Positions 27,441 through 35,758 of a DNA stretch of 64,000 bases are shown one piece after another (position 1 is the stretch's first letter; every line of letters starts with the position of its first letter). Source of the DNA: Paenibacillus sp. YN15. Lineage in GTDB: Bacteria > Bacillota > Bacilli > Paenibacillales > NBRC-103111. The notes under the pieces were generated by a model, which searched no databases, had not been told where the DNA came from, and saw only the letters and a list, made by a program, of their open reading frames with translations. The stretch lies in the NCBI RefSeq assembly GCF_003285005.1, contig NZ_QMFA01000001.1, forward strand, positions 375,713 through 439,712, written 5' to 3'. The position numbers and the translations under genes were made by a program.

Positions 27441-29330
27441 GTGCCGTCAGAGGATCAGTTGGGAAAAGAAGTAAAACCGAAAAGTATGATCCCGCCGGTG
27501 GTGGTGGGATTGGCGGCTTGCGGAAGCCTGTTTGAGGTGATTCGCAACCTGCAGCCGCCTCCCTTGGTTGTGTTCTTTTCATGCTGTGCGCTGTTGGTTC
27601 CCTGGCTGCTGTATACCCACTTCCGCCATTCCGCCACTCTTGCCAAGGAGCGGGGGTTTTCCGCTGTATACCGGGAGCTGATCGATCAGGTCAATGACGC
27701 GATTCTCGTCATCAGCGCCAAAAGCCCCCACCGGATTCTGGAATGCAATCAGGCCGCTTCCGCCTGGCTGGGATACAGCTACGATGAGCTGCTCCGCGTG
27801 GAGGTGGGGAAGATAGCCGATGAGTCCCAGATTATGGAGCTGATGAAACGCAAGTCCTCTCCCGGCAGCGCGCAGACCGAATACCGGGAGATCCATTACC
27901 GCACCAAGGACGGGCGTCTGGCTCCGGCGGAGGTGAATATCCGGATGATCCGTCTGCAGGGGCAGCGGGCGCTTCTGGCCATCGGCCGGGATCTGACGGA
28001 GCGCAAGCGCATGGAGAACCGCATCCGCCATATGGCGTATTATGACGATCTTACCGGCTTGCCTAACCGCAGGCTGTTCCGGGAAAAGCTGGAGGAGGTC
28101 ATGGTGGCCGCCCGTGCCCAAAACGGCGGCGCGGCTGTGCTGTATCTGGATATTGACCGTTTCAAGCTGGTCAACGACAGCTTCGGCCATGATTACGGCG
28201 ACATGCTGCTGATGCAGGTGGCGGAGCGTTTTGTCCGCTGCGTCGGGGAGGATGATTTTGTGGCCCGGACGGAAGGCGATGAATTCGCCATGTTCTATGC
28301 CGGGGTAACCGCCAAGGAGCGGCTGGAGCAGCTGGCGGAGGGGATTTACCACTCCCTGGAGCAGCCTTTCCAGATCGGCCAGTTCCAGATTCACATTACC
28401 GCTTCCATTGGCATTGCCCACTATCTGGGGGAGCAGGGGGAGACGGCGGACCTGATGATGAAATATGCCGATATTGCCCTGTCCCGGGCCAAGGAAACGG
28501 GAAAGAACACCCATCAGATTTTTAATTCCGACATGAACAAAATCTCCCTGACCAAGCTGACGCTGGAGAGCGAGCTGCGGCAGGCCATCCGCAACAACGA
28601 ATTTATGCTGGTGTACCAGCCGCAGGTTCATTTGGAAAAAGGCGCGATCGTTGGAATGGAAGCGCTTATCCGCTGGAATCATCCGGTGCGGGGGTTGGTT
28701 TCCCCGGGGGATTTTATCCCCATCGCCGAAGAGACGGGGCTGATTGCGCCCATTGGGAAATGGGTGCTTATGGAGGCGTGCCGGCAGAACAAGCAGTGGC
28801 AGGACAGCGGCTTGCCCGCCGTGCCTGTATCCGTCAATCTGTCCATGGGCCAGTTCCTGCAGCATGATCTCAAGGGCATCATTCATGCCGTTCTGGAGGA
28901 TACCCAGCTTCCGGCGCAATTCCTGGAGCTGGAGATTACGGAGAGCATGACCATGGATGTGGACTTTGCCACCAAGTCGCTCAAGGAGCTGAAGAGCTTG
29001 GGAGTGCAGATCAGCATCGATGATTTCGGGACAGGCTACAGCTCCCTTCATCTCCTGAAGAAATTTCCCATCGACAAGCTGAAAATTGACCGTTCCTTTG
29101 TCCGGGATATTATGTGCGACCCCAATGATGCGGCTATTGTTGCGACCATTATCAGCATGACCCATCACCTGAACCTGCTGGTCATTGCCGAAGGGGTGGA
29201 GACCCGGGAGCAAATGCACTTCCTGCGGGATAACCAATGCAACCTGATTCAGGGCTATTGGTGCAGCCCTCCGCTGCCTGCAGCCGAGATGCAGAAGATG
29301 CTGAAAAAGTCCCATTCCCTTCCAGCATAA
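27441..29330 (+). CDS. Membrane-bound PAS-GGDEF-EAL cyclic di-GMP enzyme
   Basis: A 629-residue protein: two membrane helices within residues about 16-60, a PAS domain (about 75-195, YRELIDQVNDAILVISAKS to ERKRMENR), GGDEF domain (about 205-365) and EAL domain (about 375-620). The diguanylate cyclase signature reads RTEGDEF instead of RxGGDEF, and the inhibitory-site RxxD is GxxD, so synthesis may be weak or lost. The EAL side is intact: MEALIRW, EITES, DDFGTGYSS, KIDRSF and AEGVET. Net activity is therefore more likely c-di-GMP breakdown, modulated by PAS and perhaps GTP binding to the GGDEF domain. GTG at 27441 is used; a later ATG at 27486 is possible, as neither has a strong ribosome site. 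Confidence 0.9.
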   Translation: MPSEDQLGKEVKPKSMIPPVVVGLAACGSLFEVIRNLQPPPLVVFFSCCALLVPWLLYTHFRHSATLAKERGFSAVYRELIDQVNDAILVISAKSPHRILECNQAASAWLGYSYDELLRVEVGKIADESQIMELMKRKSSPGSAQTEYREIHYRTKDGRLAPAEVNIRMIRLQGQRALLAIGRDLTERKRMENRIRHMAYYDDLTGLPNRRLFREKLEEVMVAARAQNGGAAVLYLDIDRFKLVNDSFGHDYGDMLLMQVAERFVRCVGEDDFVARTEGDEFAMFYAGVTAKERLEQLAEGIYHSLEQPFQIGQFQIHITASIGIAHYLGEQGETADLMMKYADIALSRAKETGKNTHQIFNSDMNKISLTKLTLESELRQAIRNNEFMLVYQPQVHLEKGAIVGMEALIRWNHPVRGLVSPGDFIPIAEETGLIAPIGKWVLMEACRQNKQWQDSGLPAVPVSVNLSMGQFLQHDLKGIIHAVLEDTQLPAQFLELEITESMTMDVDFATKSLKELKSLGVQISIDDFGTGYSSLHLLKKFPIDKLKIDRSFVRDIMCDPNDAAIVATIISMTHHLNLLVIAEGVETREQMHFLRDNQCNLIQGYWCSPPLPAAEMQKMLKKSHSLPA

Positions 29331-29423
29331 CCGTCCGCCCAGGGCCAGCCGCCTGTTTTTCCGCCCAAAACCGGAAGTTGCCACCAAATATTCATTGACG
29401 CCGGGGGCAGGGAGGTCTACATT

Positions 29424-29451
29424 AGTGAGGTATGGAAACACGTACCTCACT
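29424..29451. promoter_or_regulatory. Perfect 9-bp inverted repeat before the SulP gene
   Basis: AGTGAGGTA (29424-29432) and TACCTCACT (29443-29451) face each other across ten bases, 21 bp before the SulP start codon. There is no T run, so it is not a terminator; it could be an operator or an mRNA hairpin close to the ribosome site. Confidence 0.5.
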
Positions 29452-29472
29452 ATTTGCAAAGAAGGGGCTCTT

Positions 29473-31254
29473 ATGAACATCAGATGGTCGGGAAGATACG
29501 CCGGTTATAATGCCAATACCTTACGCAAGGACTTGATATCGGGCCTGATTGTGGGAATTATCGCCATCCCTCTGGGGATGGCTTTTGCTATTGCATCGGG
29601 GGTCAAGCCGGAATACGGAATTTACACCACGGTTGTGGCGGGGATTCTGATCTCGCTTCTGGGGGGCTCGCGCTTTCAGATCGGCGGCCCTACGGGAGCG
29701 TTTATTCCAATTTTGTTCGCTATTGTGATGCAGTACGGATATGAGAATCTTCTGGTGGCCGGATTTATGGCCGGGGTGCTGCTGCTGCTCATGGGCGTGT
29801 TCCGTCTGGGCGCTCTAATGAAATTCATCCCCCGTTCCGTGACCATCGGCTTTACCGCCGGGATTGCGGTGACGATTTTTGCCGGCCAGATTGCCAGCTT
29901 TCTGGGTTTAAGGGATGTGGCCAAGCATGAGCATTTTATCGATAATATGAAAGAAATCGGACTGCGGCTGCCCAGCTGGAATCCGGCGGCTGTGATTGTG
30001 GCGGGCATCTGTCTGGCGGCGATTCTGCTGACGCCCCGGTTTTTTCCCAAGGTGCCGGGCTCTCTGGTGGGGCTGGTGGTGTCCACTGTGGCCGGCGTGC
30101 TCTTCTTCAAAGGGGATGTGGCCACCATCGGCTCCACCTACGGGGCCATTCCCAGCTCCCTGCCGGCGCTGAAGCTGCCGGATTTCAGCCTGGATAACAT
30201 GCTGAACCTGTGGCAGCCCGCCTTCATCATTGCCATGCTGGGCGGCATTGAGTCCTTGCTCTCTGCTGTGGTAGCCGACGGCATGGGCGGAGACCGCCAT
30301 AACAGCAACCGGGAGCTGATTGGACAGGGCATCGCCAATATGGTTACGCCCCTGTTCGGGGGGATTCCCGCTACCGGAGCCATTGCCCGGACGGCCACCA
30401 ATATCCGCAACGGCGCTGTTTCCCCTCTGTCGGGGGTGTTCCACGGCTTGACGGTGCTGCTGGTGCTGATGCTGTTTGCTCCGTATGCCTCCCACATTCC
30501 GCTGGCCAGTATGGCGCCGGTGCTGATGGTGGTGGCCTGGAATATGAGCGAGCGCAAGGAATTCGCCCATGTGCTCCGGGTCAGAACCGGAGACTCGCTG
30601 GTGCTGGTCATCACTTTCCTGCTGACGGTGTTCACGGATCTGACTTTGGCCGTGGAGATCGGCCTTGGACTGGCCGCCATTCTCTTCGTGAAGCGGATGA
30701 GCGAGCTTCTGACCGTAGCCAAGGTGCTGCCCGACCAGGACAACAAATATTCCAAGGTAAGACCCCATGTGGTGACGGACGCCCATGACTGTCCCCAAAT
30801 CAGCATGTTTACGGTGGAAGGGGCGCTGTTCTTCGGCGCTGCCAAGCATTTTGAGAACACCATTATGCAGACCATGCACCGCAAGCCCAAAGTGATGATT
30901 CTTCTGATGAAGAAGGTTCCCTTTATGGACATTACAGGGGAGCGGAATTTGTCCGCGTTGGTCCGGTATGTCTCCGCTGCCGGGGGCACGGTGCTGCTGT
31001 CAGGCGTCCAGAAGCAGCCCTTGGACATGATGGCCAGTACGGGTTTGCTTGCCAAGCTGGGAGAACAGCATTTGTTTGAGCATACAGGGGACGCCATTGA
31101 CTATTCCCTGACGCGGCTGGATATGGAGCGCTGCGCCGGCTGCAAGCATTTTGCCTTCCGGGAATGCGCCCAGTTCTCGGGGGCTCCCGCAGGACAGCGG
31201 AGCTTCGTGGCCAAAGGAGCCGCGGCGAAGCAGAAGGTGGAACTGGGCGTGTAG
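29473..31254 (+). CDS. SulP family inorganic anion transporter with STAS domain
   Basis: A 593-residue transporter: about 10-12 membrane helices (residues 20-430) with SulP signatures DLISGLIVGIIAIPLGMAFA, LLGGSRFQIGGPTGAF and GIPATGAIARTATNIRNGA, then a STAS domain at about 450-560 (FTVEGALFFGAAKHFEN, MKKVPFMDITGERNL). The last residues hold a cysteine-bearing tail (RCAGCKHFAFREC-type pattern). SulP proteins carry sulfate, bicarbonate or dicarboxylates; the substrate cannot be read here. ATG at 29473 is chosen, with AGAAGGGG eight bases upstream; earlier frame overlaps the inverted repeat. It is followed 141 bp later by a YunC-type gene in the same direction. Confidence 0.93.
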   Translation: MNIRWSGRYAGYNANTLRKDLISGLIVGIIAIPLGMAFAIASGVKPEYGIYTTVVAGILISLLGGSRFQIGGPTGAFIPILFAIVMQYGYENLLVAGFMAGVLLLLMGVFRLGALMKFIPRSVTIGFTAGIAVTIFAGQIASFLGLRDVAKHEHFIDNMKEIGLRLPSWNPAAVIVAGICLAAILLTPRFFPKVPGSLVGLVVSTVAGVLFFKGDVATIGSTYGAIPSSLPALKLPDFSLDNMLNLWQPAFIIAMLGGIESLLSAVVADGMGGDRHNSNRELIGQGIANMVTPLFGGIPATGAIARTATNIRNGAVSPLSGVFHGLTVLLVLMLFAPYASHIPLASMAPVLMVVAWNMSERKEFAHVLRVRTGDSLVLVITFLLTVFTDLTLAVEIGLGLAAILFVKRMSELLTVAKVLPDQDNKYSKVRPHVVTDAHDCPQISMFTVEGALFFGAAKHFENTIMQTMHRKPKVMILLMKKVPFMDITGERNLSALVRYVSAAGGTVLLSGVQKQPLDMMASTGLLAKLGEQHLFEHTGDAIDYSLTRLDMERCAGCKHFAFRECAQFSGAPAGQRSFVAKGAAAKQKVELGV

Positions 31255-31395
31255 GCCCGCCCCCAAAATGGCGCGGCGCTCCCAGGCCGCCTTCGGGTAC
31301 TTTTGAGGAAACCCGCTCCCGCTTTGATGGCACTTGCCGCCGTTTTTCCGCATATGGATATAGAAGAGCTTGCGGAAAAGGGGTGCATGGCATTG

Positions 31396-31698
31396 ATGCA
31401 GATGGTTCCCGTTACAGTGGAAGAGGGAAAAATCGCCTTGGGGGTGGAGGTCAAGCTGCCTAAAACCACACTGCTGGCTGTGGCCACGGACAAAGGCTAC
31501 ATCATGTGCGGCGCGCTGGATGTGGGGCTGCTGAATGATCAGCTGGCGGACCGGCGGATCATAGCCGGCAGGGCAGTGGGTGTGCGCACGCTGGAGCAGC
31601 TGTTGGCCGCGCCGTTGGAATCCGTGACCCATGAGGCCAAAGCGCTGGGCATTGAGCCGGGCATGAGCGGCCGGGACGCGTTGAAGCGGATGTTCTGA
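31396..31698 (+). CDS. yunC: YunC family protein (DUF1805)
   Basis: A protein of about 100 residues matching YunC/DUF1805 throughout: IALGVEVKLPKTTLLAVATDKGYIMCG (central words ALGVEV, PKTTLLA, GYIMCGALDVGLLN), then AGRAVGVRTLEQLLAAPLESVT. The family forms a compact alpha/beta fold of unknown function. Start ATG at 31396 gives the usual family length; ATG at 31387 is also possible, with GGGG three bases before it, and open frame reaches further upstream to 31303. A strong terminator follows 26 bp downstream. It may be co-transcribed with the SulP gene. Confidence 0.88.
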   Translation: MQMVPVTVEEGKIALGVEVKLPKTTLLAVATDKGYIMCGALDVGLLNDQLADRRIIAGRAVGVRTLEQLLAAPLESVTHEAKALGIEPGMSGRDALKRMF

Positions 31699-31724
31699 CA
31701 TCGGAATTTGCGCTAAAAAGAAGC

Positions 31725-31763
31725 AAACAGGAGCATTCCCGCGTGGAACGCTCCTGTTTTTTT
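31725..31763 (+). terminator. Rho-independent terminator after yunC
   Basis: AACAGGAGC pairs with GCTCCTGTT around a 15-base loop and runs into eight T residues. Confidence 0.92.
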
Positions 31764-31794
31764 AGTTTCGGAAAGTATATACCGGGAAGCGGCT

Positions 31795-32158
31795 GGGCTT
31801 CTTGACAAACGCAGCTTGTCAAAGGATGCCGATAGGCGTTTATCCTCGTCACAGTTGGGCGGACAGAGAATCCGTTATTTTCCGGATTTGGCCCATTTTC
31901 AGATTTACACGGACAGACGTTCCGCTATTTTGCTCCAGAAGGCATGGAATCCCCCGCTTTTTCAGATTTAACGGATCGTGAGTCCGTGTGGGAGAAAAAA
32001 GGGCGGAATTTAGCGAAATAACGGAACCACAGTCCGCCAACCCCAAACCCCAAACGCCAAACCCAAACGCCAAACGTCTTGATAAACGCACAGCACAGCT
32101 CAGCTTCTTGACATATGCACAGCGCCAAAAGACGCTGCACGCGTTTATCCCCGCGAGG
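31795..32158. repeat. Imperfect direct repeats of about 55-60 bp flanking the locus II element
   Basis: Left copy from about 31795 (GGCTTCTTGACAAACGCAGC, ending GGCGTTTATCCTCG near 31848) and right copy from about 32099 (AGCTTCTTGACATATGCACAG, ending GCGTTTATCCCCGCG near 32156) share their two ends and a CAAA-GA core. A further partial copy (CTTGATAAACGCACAGC) lies at about 32079. They bracket the inverted element. Confidence 0.5.
31859..32037. repeat. Four-unit inverted repeat element, class 2, locus II (2 forward + 2 inverted units)
   Basis: Forward units GCGGACAGAGAATCCGTTAT at 31859 and ACGGACAGACGTTCCGCTAT at 31909 (50 bp apart); inverted units ending GTCCG at 31982 and 32032 (50 bp apart). 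Total 179 bp, identical in length and spacing to locus I at 1248. CGGA-N7-TCCG dyads are intact in at least three copies. The 460-bp gap (31699-32158) that holds it has a terminator at its left end and a C/A-rich stretch (CCAAACCCCAAACGCCAAAC type) at 32038-32080. Confidence 0.82.
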
Positions 32159-32848
32159 TTATACGGTTGTTTTGCGCAGAAGCGCATAGGAGAAGCCGGC
32201 GTAAGCCAGGGTGACCAGAAAAGCCAAGGATATGATCTTGATCGCTCCCAGACTGGCCAGAGCTTTCCCAATCTCCAGCCACCAGCCGTAATAGGAGGCC
32301 ATGAGACTAAATACAGTAAAGAGAATAAACAGCGCTCCCAGAATGACGGTGAGCTTGATTCCGCCCAGTCTGCGGAAAAGGCAGCTTACCAGAAATCCGC
32401 TGAAGAACAGATGCAGGATAAGTGAAAAGTAGAACCAAAGCTCGCTCAGAAAACCATGGTCACTGATAAAGTAGAGGCGGAAGAAATAGAAGCTTCCAAG
32501 CCACCCTCCAAGCTGCCCTTCGATGGCGGACATGATGACGATGATCAAAGCGGAGATTGCCGCCGCGATTCCGGCAATGGCGATGGTTCCCCGGAAATAG
32601 TCGGTTCGGCGGACGCTTAGCCCAAGGGCAAACGGGAAGGTTTGATGCAGGATAATCAGTCCGATGATCATAAAGTAAATGAAGATGGAGGCCATACCCC
32701 CGGTGCTGACGGTGGTGTCCTCATCATGAATGGCGCTGGTGGTAACCAGGTTGATGAGGAAATTGCCGCCTACAATAATCCAGGGCAAATAAAGCCATGA
32801 AAACAGGTCTTTGGCCTGCATACGCATAACACTCAGGGTGCGGTTCAT
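32159..32848 (-). CDS. ABC transporter permease-like membrane protein of a GntR-regulated operon
   Basis: A 229-residue integral membrane protein with six hydrophobic helices and no soluble domain. It is the third gene of a tight operon (GntR regulator, ATPase, permease), overlapping the ATPase gene by four bases (ATGA). The layout matches YtrA-YtrB-YtrC-type exporters of Bacillus, which respond to cell-wall stress or affect competence, but the permease sequence is poorly conserved and substrate is unknown. The gene ends at the edge of the repeat-filled region, without a clear terminator. Confidence 0.82.
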   Translation of the reverse strand: MNRTLSVMRMQAKDLFSWLYLPWIIVGGNFLINLVTTSAIHDEDTTVSTGGMASIFIYFMIIGLIILHQTFPFALGLSVRRTDYFRGTIAIAGIAAAISALIIVIMSAIEGQLGGWLGSFYFFRLYFISDHGFLSELWFYFSLILHLFFSGFLVSCLFRRLGGIKLTVILGALFILFTVFSLMASYYGWWLEIGKALASLGAIKIISLAFLVTLAYAGFSYALLRKTTV

Positions 32849-33744
32849 TTGAAGGCAGCTCCTTTCTGAACGGTTTTGTTTTCTTGGGTCAAATGTATGA
32901 TCAACTGCTGCAAAGAGACGGGGGTCAGCTCCAGGCCTTGATTGGACGCCAGCTTGCGGTCGGCGGCGCCCAGGCTGCCCATGATGGTGGCCGTTGCCAA
33001 CGCCCCCAGGGAGTCCCGGCTCAGCACCTGTCTGCCAAGGATGAAATCGTCCACGGCGGAGGCCCGTCCGGCAATGCTGAAGGCTCTGCCGCGGAGCTGC
33101 TCGGCGTCCTCATCCAGAATAATTTTGCCCTGGTCAATCAGAAACACATGCTCCAGCATCTGGCTCACCTCATCGATGAGATGGGTGGAAAGCACCACAG
33201 TGCGGGGATGCTCGGCGAAATCCTCCAGCAGCCGGTTATAGAACAGATTTCGCGCCACCGCGTCCAGCCCCAGATACGGCTCGTCAAAAATGGTCAGCGG
33301 CGCCCGGCTGGCCAGCCCGATAATGATCCCTACCGCGGAGAGCATGCCCCGGGAAAGCTTCTTGATCCGGCGGTTCAGCGGGAGCTGGAAATCTTCTATC
33401 AGGGAATAGGCATATTCCCGGTCCCAGTTGGGATGGAACAGCTCCGCCACGTCCAGCACATCCTTGACCTTGTAGCTGTCGGGATATTTCTGGCTTTCCT
33501 TGACAAAGGAGATCCGGCTCAGCACATGGTTGTTCTCATACGGCTCCTCCCCGAATACCAGCAGGCTGCCCGAGGTTTGAAACAGCTGGCTGGTGATCAT
33601 GTGCATGATAGTGGTTTTGCCGGCGCCGTTGCGGCCCAAGAGCCCGTAAATCTTGCCTTCCTCCATGGTAATGCTGACATTGTCCACAGCGGTAAAATCC
33701 CCGTACCGCTTGGTTAATCCTTTGGTTTCCAGAATTACGCTCAT
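32845..33744 (-). CDS. ABC transporter ATP-binding protein (YtrB-like)
   Basis: A 299-residue ATPase. Walker A GRNGAGKTT is near residue 38, the signature reads LSRGM in place of LSGGQ (KKLSRGMLSAVGI), Walker B is LTIFDEPYLGLD and the switch histidine is in STHL. The C-terminal 80 residues after the nucleotide-binding domain are typical of YtrB/YhcG-type exporter ATPases. It powers the six-helix permease encoded next. Start overlaps the regulator's stop by four bases, so the three proteins should be made in step. Confidence 0.93.
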   Translation of the reverse strand: MSVILETKGLTKRYGDFTAVDNVSITMEEGKIYGLLGRNGAGKTTIMHMITSQLFQTSGSLLVFGEEPYENNHVLSRISFVKESQKYPDSYKVKDVLDVAELFHPNWDREYAYSLIEDFQLPLNRRIKKLSRGMLSAVGIIIGLASRAPLTIFDEPYLGLDAVARNLFYNRLLEDFAEHPRTVVLSTHLIDEVSQMLEHVFLIDQGKIILDEDAEQLRGRAFSIAGRASAVDDFILGRQVLSRDSLGALATATIMGSLGAADRKLASNQGLELTPVSLQQLIIHLTQENKTVQKGAAFK

Positions 33745-34103
33745 CGTTTGTTCTCCCCTCTGCGTATCATATCTGCCAGCTCCTCGGCGGTTATGCCCAG
33801 CCGCTCCGCCTCGCGCATCATGGCGACCACGTATTGCTCGTAGAATTGCTCCTGGCGCTTCTTGCGCACCTGCTCTCTCGCCGTGCCTGCCACAAACATG
33901 CCGATCCCCCGTTTCTTGTAGAGAATGCCCTGGTCCACCAGCAGATTGACGCCCTTGGCGGCAGTCGCCGGATTGATATGGTAAAAGGCTGCAAACTGGT
34001 TGGTGGAAGGCACTTGAGATTCCTCCGGCAAGAGGCCCTCCAGAATATCATCTTCGATGCGCTCGGCAATCTGCAGGAAAATGGGCTTGCTGTCATCAAT
34101 CAT
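33741..34103 (-). CDS. GntR family transcriptional regulator (YtrA subfamily)
   Basis: A 120-residue regulator: winged helix at 10-75 (IFLQIAERIEDDILEG, SQVPSTNQFAAFYHINPATAAKGVNLLVDQGILY) followed by a short helical dimerisation tail, the small YtrA type that lacks a metabolite domain. Such proteins repress their own ABC operon. The operator is visible: an inverted repeat covering the -10 box of its promoter 30-60 bp upstream of the start codon, which supports autorepression directly. ATG at 34103 is followed by the family N-terminus DDSKPIFLQI. Confidence 0.94.
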   Translation of the reverse strand: MIDDSKPIFLQIAERIEDDILEGLLPEESQVPSTNQFAAFYHINPATAAKGVNLLVDQGILYKKRGIGMFVAGTAREQVRKKRQEQFYEQYVVAMMREAERLGITAEELADMIRRGENKR

Positions 34104-34133
34104 GCCCTCACATCCTCATTACTTAATTGGTTC

Positions 34134-34163
34134 ATTACTCATATAACTAACTATATAAGTAAT
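34134..34163. promoter_or_regulatory. GntR operator: 30-bp inverted repeat over the -10 box
   Basis: Arms ATTACTnATATA and TATATnAGTAAT flank a six-base centre. The repeat covers the -10 hexamer of the operon promoter, so binding would block RNA polymerase. The arms are perfect mirror images apart from one position in each arm that is non-complementary. Confidence 0.85.
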
Positions 34164-34178
34164 AGGGTGTTCTGTCAA
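34150..34178 (-). promoter_or_regulatory. Sigma-A type promoter of the GntR-ABC operon
   Basis: Minus strand: perfect -35 TTGACA (34178-34173), 17-bp spacer, -10 TATAGT (34155-34150), 47 bp before the regulator start. Confidence 0.88.
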
Positions 34179-34283
34179 GTCCTGAAGGGCACAGGGGAAA
34201 ACCGCTTCATAAAATCTAAACAATGCTATAATGTTCCCCGAACAATCGGCGTCTACGATGGAAGGGGAAAGGGGGAGAGCAGG

Positions 34284-34823
34284 ATGAACGATTATCCCAT
34301 CATCGCCTCCATTACGCAGGACACTATGATCCCCGCGGCGTTAAACAGCAAGATCAGGCGGGTGAATCTGATGGCAGGCAATATCATGACGCTGGATCAT
34401 ATTGTCAAGCAGCTGCGAAACAAAGACAAGCAAATTTATGTCCACGTGGAAATGGTAGGCGGAATTGGGCGCGACGGCTCGGCCATCGAGTACCTGGCGG
34501 AGATGTTCGGCATCGACGGCATTGTGACTACCAAGAGCAATACGGTAGCTGCCGCCAGACAGGCGGGAATCAAGTCCATTCAACGGGTGTTCGCCATTGA
34601 TTCGGCTGCGGTGGAAACGGCCATTCGGATGATTAACCATTGCCAGCCCGACGAGGTGGAGCTGATGCCGGGCCTTATGCCCAGGATCATCGGGGAATTT
34701 AAGGAGCGGGTGGGCAGGCCGCTGATTGTAGGAGGGCTTATCCGCAGTCAGGAGGAGATTGACACCGCCCTTGGCAGCGGAGCCGATTACGTATCCATTG
34801 GCGATCCGGAGCTTTGGACTTGA
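34284..34823 (+). CDS. glpP: Glycerol-3-phosphate responsive antiterminator GlpP
   Basis: A 179-residue protein of the GlpP family (Bacillus GlpP is about 190), a TIM-barrel-like fold: PIIASITQDTMIPAALNS, NIMTLDHIVKQL, HVEMVGGIGRDGSAIEYLAE, DGIVTTKSN, VELMPGLMPRII and LIVGGLIRSQEEIDTAL-GSGADYVS. With glycerol 3-phosphate bound, GlpP binds the 5' leader of glpD/glpFK-type mRNAs and prevents termination. No glpF, glpK or glpD is next to it here; instead a glycerophosphodiesterase lies 1.9 kb downstream. ATG at 34284 has GGGGGAGAGCAGG before it. Followed after 25 bp by the metallophosphoesterase gene. Confidence 0.95.
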   Translation: MNDYPIIASITQDTMIPAALNSKIRRVNLMAGNIMTLDHIVKQLRNKDKQIYVHVEMVGGIGRDGSAIEYLAEMFGIDGIVTTKSNTVAAARQAGIKSIQRVFAIDSAAVETAIRMINHCQPDEVELMPGLMPRIIGEFKERVGRPLIVGGLIRSQEEIDTALGSGADYVSIGDPELWT

Positions 34824-34848
34824 GAGGCAATGGAGGGGAGGCGGAACA

Positions 34849-35694
34849 ATGAAATTGGCTGTAATCGGCGATTTGCATTATCACGCTGTGGATAAAGCCG
34901 TTGCCGGATGGGCAGAGGCCCGGGATGGCTTTTACGGCAGCCTGCTGGGGCGCTTTTGCCAAACGGAGGCGGATTTTCATATTTCCCTTGGGGATTTGAC
35001 CAATCTCGGCTTGCCTTGGGAGCTGCGCCAGGTGTACAGCCTGCTTGAGCCGCGGGCAAGCACGTTTTATCATGTGCTGGGCAACCATGATCTGTATTCC
35101 CAGTCAAGAAAAGAGGTGCTGGCCTTGACCGGACAGCCCCGCTATCATTTTATCCGCACGGATCAGGCGGTGCTGGCGTTTATGGATACGGCCAAGGAGC
35201 TGGACCGGGAGGATTGGAGCGGCCGGGTGGACCGTGAGCAGCTGCAATGGCTGGAGCATGTGGTGGAGGAGTCGGGAGCAGCTCCTTTATTGGTGTTTGC
35301 CCATCATCCGCTGTACGGCACAACGGAGGGATCGACCCGGGAGAAAGCCGCCATTGATCCGGATATCGATATATGGGGAATTTTGAGCCGCAAAAAAGGA
35401 CAGGGCCTTTATTTTAACGGCCATGTTCACTTGCATTCCGTTTGCAGGCTTCAAAACTGGCATTTTGTCCAGCTGGCCGCGGCTCTGGATTACCCCGCCT
35501 TTGCAATGGTGGAGATCAACGAGGAGGAGATCCGCATTTCCGCTGTGGACGCCGCTGAACCCGGCATTCTGGACGATGTCTCTTCCATATACAAGAATAT
35601 TAGGTATTTTTCCCATAATCCCGAGCCGAAGAACAGGCAGACCGGCTGGGACATACATTTACGGCTAAATAACACCGGAATAACATTGCGTTGA
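34849..35694 (+). CDS. Metallophosphoesterase (calcineurin-like)
   Basis: A 281-residue cytoplasmic phosphoesterase with the complete metal site: GDLHYH (residues about 7-12), GDLTN, GNHD, FAHHPLYG and GHVHLHS. The scaffold resembles 3',5'-cyclic-nucleotide or general phosphodiesterases of this superfamily; substrate unknown. ATG at 34849 follows GGAGGGGAGGCGGAACA. It lies 25 bp after glpP, so the pair is probably co-transcribed, consistent with a phosphodiester-related job. Its TGA overlaps a TTGACA sequence, for which no -10 box at proper spacing is seen. Confidence 0.9.
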   Translation: MKLAVIGDLHYHAVDKAVAGWAEARDGFYGSLLGRFCQTEADFHISLGDLTNLGLPWELRQVYSLLEPRASTFYHVLGNHDLYSQSRKEVLALTGQPRYHFIRTDQAVLAFMDTAKELDREDWSGRVDREQLQWLEHVVEESGAAPLLVFAHHPLYGTTEGSTREKAAIDPDIDIWGILSRKKGQGLYFNGHVHLHSVCRLQNWHFVQLAAALDYPAFAMVEINEEEIRISAVDAAEPGILDDVSSIYKNIRYFSHNPEPKNRQTGWDIHLRLNNTGITLR

Positions 35695-35758
35695 CAGAAG
35701 GCTGTTAATATAAAAGACGAATAGAATATTGCATACGGGTGGAGACGACGAGAAAACC

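Noticed and set aside
35691-35727. TTGACA at the metallophosphoesterase stop as promoter of the HAD operon
   Set aside because: TATAAA and TAGAAT follow at 12 and 25 bp, neither a usable spacing.
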